Origin: an uncultured Actinomycetes bacterium
GTDB lineage: Bacteria; Actinomycetota; Actinomycetes; Nanopelagicales; Nanopelagicaceae
Assembly (NCBI GenBank): GCA_903842855.1
Contig: CAIMNT010000144.1
Coordinates: forward strand, 1-6,135
Length of the DNA stretch: 6,135 nucleotides
Reading direction: 5' to 3'
This document shows, in pieces, positions 1 to 5,802 of this stretch. The position numbers and the translations under genes were made by a program. The notes under the pieces were generated by a model, which saw only the letters and a program-made list of their open reading frames with translations, was not told the origin of the DNA and ran no database searches. How positions within the stretch are numbered: position 1 is the stretch's first letter; the number at the start of each line of letters is the position of its first letter.

Positions 1-1037
1 TATGCCACGCAGACCGGAATTTGCTCCCAACCAGTCAATACATCTAGCTTGGTGAGGAAGAAATCAGTTAGACCATTTACGCGAACTGCATAACGAGCGA
101 TAGGAGCGTCGTACCAACCGCAACGACGAGCACGACCAGTCGTTACTCCAACCTCACCACCAATAGTGCGCAATTTTTCGCCATCTTCATCGAAGAGTTC
201 TGTAGGAAATGGACCTGATCCAACGCGAGTTGTGTATGCCTTAACGATTCCAATGACGCGCGTGATCTTGGTAGGACCTATTCCAGATCCAGTGCATGCA
301 CCACCTGCGGTGGGATTTGATGAGGTCACAAATGGGTATGTGCCATGATCTACATCGAGCAAAGTTCCTTGTGAACCTTCGAGCAGAACATTCTTTCCAG
401 CCTTCAGAGCTTGATCTAGCAATAGAACGGTATCTGTGACGTATGGCCGCAAGATTTCGGCATAACCCAAATACTCGGTAACAACATCTTCAACCTCGAT
501 ACCTTTTCGATTAAAGACCTTGATCAGTATCTGGTTCTTATCGCGTAAGGCGCCTTCGATCTTCTGACGGAGAATTGATGGATCAAAGAGATCCTGCACC
601 CGAATACCGATGCGGTTGATCTTGTCGGCGTATGCAGGTCCGATACCGCGACCAGTGGTGCCGATCTTAGAGTTACCAAGGAATCGCTCTGAGACCTTGT
701 CGATAGTCCGGTGATAAGGCGTAATCAAATGAGCGTTGGTACTGATCTTGAGCTTAGAGGTATCGATGCCACGCTCATTGAGTCCTTTGATCTCTTGTAA
801 GAGAACTGAAGGATCAATCACAACGCCGTTTCCAATCACGGGAACGACGTTGGGACTCAAGATTCCAGAAGGAAGTAGATGCAGAGCATATTTTTGGTCA
901 CCGATTACTACTGTGTGCCCAGCATTATTGCCGCCTTGATAACGGACAACATAATCAACGCGATCTCCCAAGATATCGGTCGCCTTACCCTTGCCTTCAT
1001 CGCCCCATTGAGCGCCGAGCAGTACTAGAGCAGGCAT
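1..1037 (-). CDS. purA: Adenylosuccinate synthetase PurA, C-terminus cut by window edge
   Basis: Cytosolic enzyme of AMP synthesis: it condenses IMP with aspartate, using GTP, to give adenylosuccinate. I translated the minus strand from the ATG at 1037-1035; the frame stays open to the left edge, giving 345 residues of an expected ~430. Family motifs appear in order: the GTP-loop GAQWGDEGKGK at residues 8-18 (catalytic Asp13), NNAGHT at 37-42 (catalytic His41), IGTTGRGIGP at 125-134, EGSQG at 220-224, the IMP-binding VGVTTGRARRCGW at 296-308, and TKLD at 329-332 for guanine recognition. The missing ~85 residues would hold the last GTP-binding segment. AGGA five bases before the ATG serves as ribosome binding site. 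The gene starts 41 bases after the fba stop on the same strand with no hairpin seen between, so an fba-purA transcript is likely; the two genes are also near each other in M. tuberculosis. No frameshift or odd residue was seen. Confidence 0.97.
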   Translation of the reverse strand, partial: MPALVLLGAQWGDEGKGKATDILGDRVDYVVRYQGGNNAGHTVVIGDQKYALHLLPSGILSPNVVPVIGNGVVIDPSVLLQEIKGLNERGIDTSKLKISTNAHLITPYHRTIDKVSERFLGNSKIGTTGRGIGPAYADKINRIGIRVQDLFDPSILRQKIEGALRDKNQILIKVFNRKGIEVEDVVTEYLGYAEILRPYVTDTVLLLDQALKAGKNVLLEGSQGTLLDVDHGTYPFVTSSNPTAGGACTGSGIGPTKITRVIGIVKAYTTRVGSGPFPTELFDEDGEKLRTIGGEVGVTTGRARRCGWYDAPIARYAVRVNGLTDFFLTKLDVLTGWEQIPVCVA

Positions 1038-1078
1038 TTTTTCCTAACCTTTGTGAGAGTTGGTGCGTGAAATGAAAA

Positions 1079-2113
1079 TTATTTGTTGATAGAAGTTCCG
1101 GTAGAACGAAGATCTTCGCAGGCTTCGACAACGCGCTTTGCGAGACCAGCTTCTGCAGCCTTACCCCATGCGCGTGGATCGTAAGCCTTCTTATTTCCGA
1201 CCTCGCCATCGACCTTAAGCACGCCGTCGTAATTCTTAAAGACGTGATCGACGATTGGGCGGGTGAATGCATACTGAGTATCGGTATCGATATTCATCTT
1301 TACAACACCATAATCTAAAGATTCGCGGATCTCTGAGAGAAGTGAACCTGAACCGCCATGGAAGACCAGATCCATCGGCTTTGATCCTGCAGGCAGACCC
1401 AACTTGGCAGCAACTGCATCTTGCAGAGTCTGCAGAATCTTTGGCTGTAAAACTACGTTACCTGGCTTGTAGACACCATGGACGTTTCCAAAGGTTGCGG
1501 CGACCATATAGCGAGCGTGTGGATCGTTGCCTAAAGTTTCAATGGTCAAGAGCGCATCTTCTGGAGTCGAGTACAACTTTGCATCGTGCTTCGCTTCAAT
1601 GCCATCTTCTTCGCCGCCGACAACACCGATCTCAATTTCAAGGATGGTGCGAGCAGCCTTTGACTTCTCGAGCAGTTCCTTTGCGATGCTCATGTTCTCG
1701 GGCATAGAGACTGCAGAGCCATCCCACATGTGAGAGTTAAAGAGTGGGGCCTTGCCTGAGTTGACGCGATCTGCGCCAAAGGCGAGAAGTGGACGCATGA
1801 AACCATCAAGCTTCTCAGCTGGGCAATGATCGGTATGAATTCCAATATTGACGTTGTAGTTCTTCGCAACGATATGTGCGAACTCTGCGAGCGCAACAGC
1901 TCCATCAACCATGTTCTTAACCGTTGAACCTGAGAGGTATTCCGCTCCGCCCCAAGAGATCTGGATGATTCCATCTGACTCTGCCTCAGCAAATCCGCGG
2001 ATTGCACCGATCAGTGTCTGGGAAGAGGAGACGTTGATTGCGGGATATGCGAAAGCGCCAGCCTTCGCGCGATCCAACATTTGTGCATAAATTTCCGGGG
2101 TTGCGATTGGCAT
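1079..2113 (-). CDS. fba: Class II (zinc) fructose-1,6-bisphosphate aldolase
   Basis: Cytosolic metal-dependent aldolase that interconverts fructose-1,6-bisphosphate with dihydroxyacetone phosphate and glyceraldehyde-3-phosphate, in glycolysis and gluconeogenesis. The protein is 344 residues, the same length as the M. tuberculosis enzyme as I recall it. Catalytic Asp95 and zinc ligand His96 lie in TDHC. The other zinc ligands are His212 (FGNVHGVYKPG) and His252 (FHGGSGS). The phosphate/substrate loop MNIDTDTQ is at 283-290 and the acidic EIEIGVVGGEEDG stretch at 149-161. I chose the ATG at 2113 because MPIATPE matches the family start. The frame stays open to an ATG at 2182, but those 23 extra residues (Ser, His and Arg rich) look non-coding. 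GGGAG at 2124-2128 lies 10 bases before the chosen start. It is probably the first gene of an fba-purA operon. It is an ordinary housekeeping gene with all catalytic residues present. Confidence 0.97.
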   Translation of the reverse strand: MPIATPEIYAQMLDRAKAGAFAYPAINVSSSQTLIGAIRGFAEAESDGIIQISWGGAEYLSGSTVKNMVDGAVALAEFAHIVAKNYNVNIGIHTDHCPAEKLDGFMRPLLAFGADRVNSGKAPLFNSHMWDGSAVSMPENMSIAKELLEKSKAARTILEIEIGVVGGEEDGIEAKHDAKLYSTPEDALLTIETLGNDPHARYMVAATFGNVHGVYKPGNVVLQPKILQTLQDAVAAKLGLPAGSKPMDLVFHGGSGSLLSEIRESLDYGVVKMNIDTDTQYAFTRPIVDHVFKNYDGVLKVDGEVGNKKAYDPRAWGKAAEAGLAKRVVEACEDLRSTGTSINK

Positions 2114-2146
2114 GCGTGAGATTCTCCCAAAGTGAGGTAGTGGTCG

Positions 2147-2174
2147 GCTGTAACAGCTGTAAGAGAAATGCCAA
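2147..2174 (-). promoter_or_regulatory. Candidate promoter of fba
   Basis: Read on the minus strand, TTGGCA (2174-2169, five of six matches to TTGACA) is followed after 16 bases by TACAGC (2152-2147, a weak -10). Transcription would start near 2140 and leave a leader of about 27 bases carrying the GGGAG site. The same spot holds a tandem 9-mer (CTGTAACAG then CTGTAAGAG on the plus strand, 2148-2165) that overlaps the -10 and spacer and could be an operator or chance. The assignment rests on motif position only. Confidence 0.3.
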
Positions 2175-2261
2175 TGGCTCAACGCTGGGTCAGGCGCTCT
2201 TGCTTACGGCTAATCCCACCACATTTTGGGGCGGATTGGAAAACTGCGAAACGGATTCTGA

Positions 2262-2465
2262 CTAATTAATCCCGAAATGACTCAATAATCGATCGATTCC
2301 GAGCAACCCCCAATTGGAGTGAGCTAAGGCGTGTCCTCCTTTGAGTAGCCAGCGACCTGCCACCTCAAGCGTATGTAGATGTGCGATTACCTTGAATGCT
2401 CCATTAAATATTGCAAACACAATGCCCCCTTTGATCGAATCTGCGCCAGAAGCTGGCACAGCCAT
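2262..2465 (-). CDS. Doubtful small ORF, 67 aa, no recognised family
   Basis: A 67-codon ATG-started frame lies alone in the gap between the satP terminator hairpin and the fba promoter region. I do not recognise the product. It has a mildly hydrophobic middle (GGIVFAIFNGAFKVIAHL, about residues 13-30), several histidines, and no signal peptide or cysteines. No Shine-Dalgarno sequence precedes the ATG (CGACCTAACAC lies directly upstream), and no convincing -10 sits at the leaderless distance. A 9-bp hairpin covers the first codons. The frame may be chance, a decayed remnant, or a transcribed leader. I list it because nothing else explains this stretch. Confidence 0.2.
   Translation of the reverse strand: MAVPASGADSIKGGIVFAIFNGAFKVIAHLHTLEVAGRWLLKGGHALAHSNWGLLGIDRLLSHFGIN
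2287..2298. repeat. 12-bp perfect palindrome AATCGATCGATT
   Basis: The sequence AATCGATCGATT is its own reverse complement and lies about 175 bases upstream of the fba start in otherwise unexplained DNA. It could be a dimeric regulator site, but internal repetition of the self-complementary tetramer ATCG/CGAT makes such palindromes fairly easy to obtain by chance. No second copy was noticed nearby. Confidence 0.4.
2441..2461. repeat. Short hairpin at the start of the doubtful small ORF
   Basis: CTGCGCCAG (2441-2449) pairs with CTGGCACAG (2453-2461) around a three-base AAG loop: eight base pairs and one C/A mismatch. There is no T-run on either side, so it does not look like a classical terminator. 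It lies about 45 bases from the large GC hairpin at 2508-2541 and could be part of a structured transcript end or a small RNA. Confidence 0.35.
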
Positions 2466-2507
2466 GTGTTAGGTCGGTAAAAATGCCAGCAATAGGGGCA
2501 AATGCGA

Positions 2508-2541
2508 CGGGGCCGACTCCAAAGGTGTGGAGTCGGCCCCG
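2508..2541 (-). terminator. GC-rich 14-bp hairpin, probable satP terminator
   Basis: The arm at 2508-2521 (CGGGGCCGACTCCA) is the exact reverse complement of 2528-2541, giving a 14-bp perfect stem with a six-base loop (AAGGTG). It starts 32 bases past the satP stop codon on the side where minus-strand transcription ends. No U-tract follows directly on either strand; the nearest T-run for minus-strand RNA is around 2480-2484. Strong hairpins without a U-tract are common at gene ends in Actinobacteria. It could work in both directions and would shield the fba region from satP read-through. Confidence 0.75.
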
Positions 2542-2573
2542 CTGTGGATATCAAGAAATTTGGTGAGAGCTAC

Positions 2574-3122
2574 CTACATAAGTAGGTCTCTTCCATATTC
2601 TTCATTTATCAATTGCTTTGCGCCGATATAGAGGGCGACGATCGCTGTGATCATCCCGAGCCATCCGCCAGTCTTGAGCGCGCCCGAATGGCCACCAGCC
2701 CAATTGCCGTAGGAGAGGAAGATGAGAGTGAGGGTGAGTAGGAATCCGAAGAGGTTGTGATGCATGCTCCGCTTCATAACAGCCATCCAGAAGACGAATG
2801 AGCTGACCGCAAAACACATGATAAATACGCCGAGCGATCCGGGGGCTTGGATTGCTGGGTGGCTCATCCAATACCAAAGCGATAGCCAGAATGCTCCGAA
2901 GGAGCCGAAGAAGGTGGCCCCGATGGCATCTCCGCGCAGAAATTCCATGATGCCGACCAAGATGCCGACCAGCCCACCATAAAAGAGGGCAGTTCCCATA
3001 ACGGCAGATCCAGCGACGCTATGCCAGAGGCCAGCGTTTGAACTACTCAACAAGAAGGTGGTAACCCCGAATGCCGCAAGACCTAACGGCGCTGGGTTAG
3101 CAAACATGCGATCATTTGCCAT
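2574..3122 (-). CDS. satP: SatP/YaaH (GPR1/FUN34) family acetate transporter
   Basis: Inner-membrane protein of the AceTr family, whose E. coli member SatP takes up acetate and succinate with protons. The 182-residue length fits. The family signature NPAPLGL is at residues 9-15. FYGG at 47-50 and the C-terminal NEEYGRDLL (173-181) match the NEQFGR end of E. coli SatP. Six hydrophobic segments are visible at about 12-30, 39-60, 67-87, 95-116, 122-140 and 151-172. The ATG at 3122 is well supported: AGGGAG (3131-3136) lies eight bases upstream. It is transcribed divergently from acs, so the pair can import acetate and convert it to acetyl-CoA. Both probably share control from the region 3123-3288, including the CRP-like site. 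A strong hairpin follows the stop. Substrate choice among small carboxylates cannot be read from the sequence; the acs neighbour argues for acetate. Confidence 0.93.
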   Translation of the reverse strand: MANDRMFANPAPLGLAAFGVTTFLLSSSNAGLWHSVAGSAVMGTALFYGGLVGILVGIMEFLRGDAIGATFFGSFGAFWLSLWYWMSHPAIQAPGSLGVFIMCFAVSSFVFWMAVMKRSMHHNLFGFLLTLTLIFLSYGNWAGGHSGALKTGGWLGMITAIVALYIGAKQLINEEYGRDLLM

Positions 3123-3182
3123 ATCTAGTTCTCCCTAGTGAATAACCTGCAGCCATCAACTCTGATGACCCATATTTAGTAT

Positions 3183-3192
3183 CCTCGCGAGG
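3183..3192. repeat. 10-bp palindrome CCTCGCGAGG in the satP-acs control region
   Basis: CCTCGCGAGG is a perfect inverted repeat about 60 bases upstream of the satP start and 11 bases before the CRP-like site. It overlaps the purine-rich GAGGGG that would serve the upstream ATG at 3202. It follows TAGTAT (3177-3182), a possible -10. It may be an operator half-hidden in the divergent promoter, or chance. Confidence 0.4.
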
Positions 3193-3202
3193 GGCTAAAA
3201 AA

Positions 3203-3218
3203 TGTGGGATGCGTCACA
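3203..3218. promoter_or_regulatory. CRP/GlxR-type cAMP-receptor operator
   Basis: TGTGGGATGCGTCACA matches the actinobacterial CRP/GlxR consensus TGTGANNTANNTCACA at 10 of its 12 fixed positions; both outer TGTG/CACA halves are intact. It lies between divergent satP and acs, centred about 88 bases from the satP start and 78 bases from the chosen acs start. Genes for acetate use are known cAMP-CRP or GlxR targets in several Actinobacteria, so the context fits. The site overlaps the ATG at 3202, which argues that this ATG is not the acs start. Whether it activates or represses each gene cannot be read from sequence. Confidence 0.6.
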
Positions 3219-3252
3219 TATGTTTGGCGGATTTTTTCACTTCTTGGATTCC

Positions 3253-3281
3253 TTGTACGGGGCTACCCACGCAGGTAACCT
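3253..3281 (+). promoter_or_regulatory. Candidate leaderless promoter of acs
   Basis: TTGTAC (3253-3258) and TAACCT (3276-3281) are separated by 17 bases, and the ATG at 3289 begins eight bases after the -10. Transcription could therefore start at or next to the start codon, giving a leaderless mRNA, common in Actinobacteria. This would explain the lack of a good ribosome binding site before 3289. Each hexamer matches its consensus at only about three of six positions, so this is tentative. The alternative is TAGTAT at 3177-3182 with a poor -35. Confidence 0.25.
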
Positions 3282-3288
3282 CACTTCT

Positions 3289-5244
3289 ATGAGCTCCTTG
3301 GAAAATCTCTCCCACGAAGATCGCACCTTCCCGCCCAGCGCAGAGTTCACGGCTCAGGCCAATGTGCAGGCCTCCATCTACCAAGAGGCTGCCGAGGACA
3401 GGCTCGCTTTCTGGGCCAAGCAGGCTGAGTACCTGCACTGGGAGCAGAAATGGGATCGAGTTCTAGATTGGGAGGTTCCCTCCGCCCAATGGTTTGTGGG
3501 AGGCAGGCTCAACGCTTCTTATAACTGCCTAGATCGACATGTTCTTGAAGGTCGTGGGGAGCGAATCGCTTTCTACTTTGAAGGAGAGCCGGGCGACACT
3601 CGGACGATCACGTACGCTCAGATGCTCCACGATGTAAAGAAGGCGGCAAATGCGCTAACCGAACTTGGCGTAAGCGCTGGCGACCGAGTCGCAATTTACA
3701 TGCCGATGATCCCCGAAGCAGCCGTTGCTATGTTGGCATGCGCTCGCATCGGAGCCGCACACTCAGTTGTTTTTGGTGGATTTAGCGCAGATGCCTTGAT
3801 CAGCCGCATTCAGGATGCCGACGCAACTCTTGTCATCACCTCGGATGGTGGTTTTCGAAAAGGATCAGCTTTCCCGCTCAAGCCGGTGGTTGATGAAGCT
3901 CTCGCTGGTGGAAAGCACAACGTTAAAAATGTTTTGGTCGTAAAGCGCACCGGACAAGATGTGGCGTGGAGCGCGGGTCGCGATATCTGGTGGCATGAAA
4001 TTGTTGAGAGACAGAGCGCAGAGCACGTTGCTCAGAGTTTTGATTCCGAACAAGTGCTCTTCATCTTGTACACATCAGGCACAACTGCAAAACCGAAAGG
4101 AATCTTTCACACGACTGGTGGATATCTAACTCAAACTTCTTTTACACATCGCGCGGTCTTTGATCTTAAGCCAACGAGCGATGTCTATTGGTGTACTGCA
4201 GATATTGGGTGGATTACTGGTCACTCATATGTTGTTTACGGACCAATGATCAATGGTGCAACACAGGTGATGTATGAAGGCACTCCTGATTCACCTACCA
4301 AGCATCGACTCTTTCAACTTATCGAGAAGTACAAAGTCACTATCTTGTATACCGCCCCAACTTTGATTCGCACGTGGATGAAGTGGGGCGAGGAGTACCC
4401 GGCCGATAGTGATCTAACTTCGCTCCGTTTGCTTGGTTCTGTCGGTGAACCAATTAATCCAGAGGCATGGATGTGGTATCGCGAAGTCATCGGTGGAAAT
4501 CGTTGCCCAATAGTTGATACCTGGTGGCAGACAGAGACCGGCGGGTTAATGATTTCACCACTCCCTGGCGTTACTGCAACAAAACCTGGTTCGGCAATGG
4601 CAGCGCTCCCCGGCATCAGCGCCAAAGTCGTTGATGATGAAGGCCACGAAGTTGCAAATGGAAATGGTGGATACCTGGTGCTGACCGAACCGTGGCCATC
4701 AATGTTGCGAGGTGTCTGGGGTGAGGCTGAAAGATATCGCGAGACGTATTGGTCGCGCTTCCCAGGTAAATATTTTGCAGGAGACGGCGCGAAGCTAGAT
4801 GATGATGGCGCAATCTGGTTACTCGGTCGCGTTGATGATGTTATGAATGTTTCAGGGCACAGAATTTCTACCACAGAGGTTGAGTCCTCATTGGTCTCTC
4901 ACCACAATGTGGCTGAGGCTGCCGTTGTAGGAGCTAATGATGCGATGACAGGGCAGGCGATCGTTGCCTTTGTCATTCTGCGCGGTGGCATTCCAAGCGT
5001 TGGTGGTGAGGAGTTAATCAAGGATTTGAAGGCTCATGTCACTAAAGAGATCGGTGCGATTGCTCGTCCAAAGCAGATCTTGGTTGTCAATGAATTGCCA
5101 AAGACGCGCAGTGGAAAGATTATGCGCCGACTCCTGCGGGATGTCGCAGAAAATCGCGCCGTTGGGGATTCAACAACCTTGGCGGATCCAAATGTCATGA
5201 AACTTATCGGTGAAGGTTTACAGAGCGGAAAATCTGAGGATTAA
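3289..5244 (+). CDS. acs: Acetyl-CoA synthetase (AMP-forming)
   Basis: Cytosolic ANL-superfamily enzyme that activates acetate with ATP to acetyl-AMP and then forms acetyl-CoA. From the ATG at 3289 it is 651 residues, a usual Acs length. Visible motifs are the ATP P-loop YTSGTTAKPKG (261-271), TADIGWITGHSYVVYGP, WWQTETGG from 412 (the Trp lines the acetate pocket and restricts substrate size), the hinge GRVDDVMNVSGHR from 513, and PKTRSGKIMRR with the catalytic Lys610. That Lys is the residue acetylated by Pat-type enzymes to switch Acs off, so cAMP-linked acetylation control is possible. I chose 3289 because MSSLENLSHEDR resembles actinobacterial Acs starts. The frame stays open to an ATG at 3202 with a good GAGGGG, which would add 29 atypical residues. 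The P-loop has Ala267 where many homologues have Gly. The 5' end is GC-richer than the middle. The stop abuts that of the convergent neighbour. Confidence 0.95.
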   Translation: MSSLENLSHEDRTFPPSAEFTAQANVQASIYQEAAEDRLAFWAKQAEYLHWEQKWDRVLDWEVPSAQWFVGGRLNASYNCLDRHVLEGRGERIAFYFEGEPGDTRTITYAQMLHDVKKAANALTELGVSAGDRVAIYMPMIPEAAVAMLACARIGAAHSVVFGGFSADALISRIQDADATLVITSDGGFRKGSAFPLKPVVDEALAGGKHNVKNVLVVKRTGQDVAWSAGRDIWWHEIVERQSAEHVAQSFDSEQVLFILYTSGTTAKPKGIFHTTGGYLTQTSFTHRAVFDLKPTSDVYWCTADIGWITGHSYVVYGPMINGATQVMYEGTPDSPTKHRLFQLIEKYKVTILYTAPTLIRTWMKWGEEYPADSDLTSLRLLGSVGEPINPEAWMWYREVIGGNRCPIVDTWWQTETGGLMISPLPGVTATKPGSAMAALPGISAKVVDDEGHEVANGNGGYLVLTEPWPSMLRGVWGEAERYRETYWSRFPGKYFAGDGAKLDDDGAIWLLGRVDDVMNVSGHRISTTEVESSLVSHHNVAEAAVVGANDAMTGQAIVAFVILRGGIPSVGGEELIKDLKAHVTKEIGAIARPKQILVVNELPKTRSGKIMRRLLRDVAENRAVGDSTTLADPNVMKLIGEGLQSGKSED

Positions 5245-5748
5245 TTAATTATCTCCGCGGAATCCGAACTTAGGAGCTAACGAGGCACAGGTTGCTACCG
5301 CTTTGCTCTGCGCTGCGCTTAGGGTTGGTTGAACTGGTGGTGTTGTTGGTCTTACTCCAGCAGGTGGTCTCGCGCCACGAAAACCATGGGGACCAGTCAT
5401 TGCAGTTCCACCATGGGCTACCAAACATGCGTTGTATTTTTTCAAAGATGCTTGACGAACTGCGTCACCTTGACCGTTGTCATCTCCAGGGCCGCCATCG
5501 CCACCTTCTCGTGCAGGCGCTCCGGTAATTTGAGGCTTCGCTCCATTTAGAGTTGTGAGGGTCCAGACCAACTTGCCGCTTAATACCTTGGTGCAGGTAT
5601 AAGACTTCCCTGCGATGGTTGTTACTGATCCTGCTTTAGTGCAGATCCCGCCGGCGCTCGCAGCGCTTGTAGCAGCGTGCGCTCCCGTCCCGGAGATAGC
5701 GGAGAAAACGACAAGTGCAAAGGCGCCGGCGAGAGTCTTTTTCATCAT
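5245..5748 (-). CDS. Small secreted four-cysteine protein, unknown function
   Basis: A 167-residue protein with a clear Sec signal peptide: MMKK, a hydrophobic core at about 6-20, and an Ala-X-Ala site (AHA|A) giving cleavage near residue 25. There is no lipobox cysteine. The mature part has three sections. The first is a Cys36-Cys52 module, CTKAGSVTTIAGKSYTC, followed by GKLVW, which I recall from secreted proteins of freshwater actinobacteria. The second is a Gly/Asp-rich linker at about 76-97. The third is a C-terminal pair Cys108 and Cys154 in the pattern YNACLVAHGG ... ATCASLAPKFG, separated by a Pro-rich stretch; this spacing recurs in small actinobacterial exported proteins. The even cysteine number suggests two disulfides outside the cell. 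Function is unknown. There is no Shine-Dalgarno before the tandem ATG ATG, and a -10 lies at leaderless distance. It is downstream of the cvpA-like gene by 54 bases and convergent with acs, with no gap between the stop codons. Confidence 0.85.
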   Translation of the reverse strand: MMKKTLAGAFALVVFSAISGTGAHAATSAASAGGICTKAGSVTTIAGKSYTCTKVLSGKLVWTLTTLNGAKPQITGAPAREGGDGGPGDDNGQGDAVRQASLKKYNACLVAHGGTAMTGPHGFRGARPPAGVRPTTPPVQPTLSAAQSKAVATCASLAPKFGFRGDN

Positions 5749-5754
5749 GGAAAA

Positions 5755-5782
5755 ATCGTAAAGAAGTTAACCGAAGGGTCGC
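5755..5782 (-). promoter_or_regulatory. Candidate leaderless promoter of the secreted-protein gene
   Basis: On the minus strand TACGAT (5760-5755, four of six to TATAAT) is followed by six bases (TTTTCC) and then the ATG at 5748, so transcription would begin at the start codon. A weak -35, GCGACC (5782-5777), lies 16 bases upstream. The absence of any ribosome binding site before this ATG fits a leaderless transcript. The promoter sits inside the 54-base gap after the cvpA-like gene. Confidence 0.4.
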
Positions 5783-5802
5783 TGTGAGAAAGCTGAGTTT
5801 AT

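Noticed and set aside
300..313. Hairpin CCACC-TGC-GGTGG
   Set aside because: It lies inside conserved purA coding sequence (Pro-Thr-Ala-Gly-Gly region) and is explained by the protein.
1267..1707. 146-codon plus-strand frame inside fba
   Set aside because: It is antisense to a complete housekeeping gene; the Arg/His/Leu/Ser-rich composition is typical of a shadow frame.
2114..2182. N-terminal extension of fba to the ATG at 2182
   Set aside because: The added residues are unlike class II aldolases, while MPIATPE at 2113 matches the mycobacterial start and gives the same length and zinc-ligand numbering.
2300..2470. Possible 6C-type actinobacterial RNA, because of ACCCCC and GCCCCC runs
   Set aside because: The C-runs are only five long and I could not fold them into two hairpins with C-rich loops as that RNA requires.
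2602..2982. Alternative frames on both strands within satP
   Set aside because: They overlap a complete six-helix transporter with its family signature; no independent start signals or recognisable product.
4069..4101. Gly to Ala at residue 267 in the Acs P-loop as an inactivating change
   Set aside because: The rest of the loop and all other catalytic motifs are intact, and I believe Ala occurs here in other actinobacterial Acs proteins, so it is more likely a lineage variant.
4314..4874. 186-codon open frame antisense to acs
   Set aside because: It lies wholly within the well-supported acs gene, resembles no family, is Ser/Pro rich in a way typical of reverse-strand shadows, and has no gene-like context.
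5781..5795. CRP-like half-site TGTGAGAAAGCTGAG upstream of the secreted-protein gene
   Set aside because: Only one half matches the consensus; the second half lacks TCACA.
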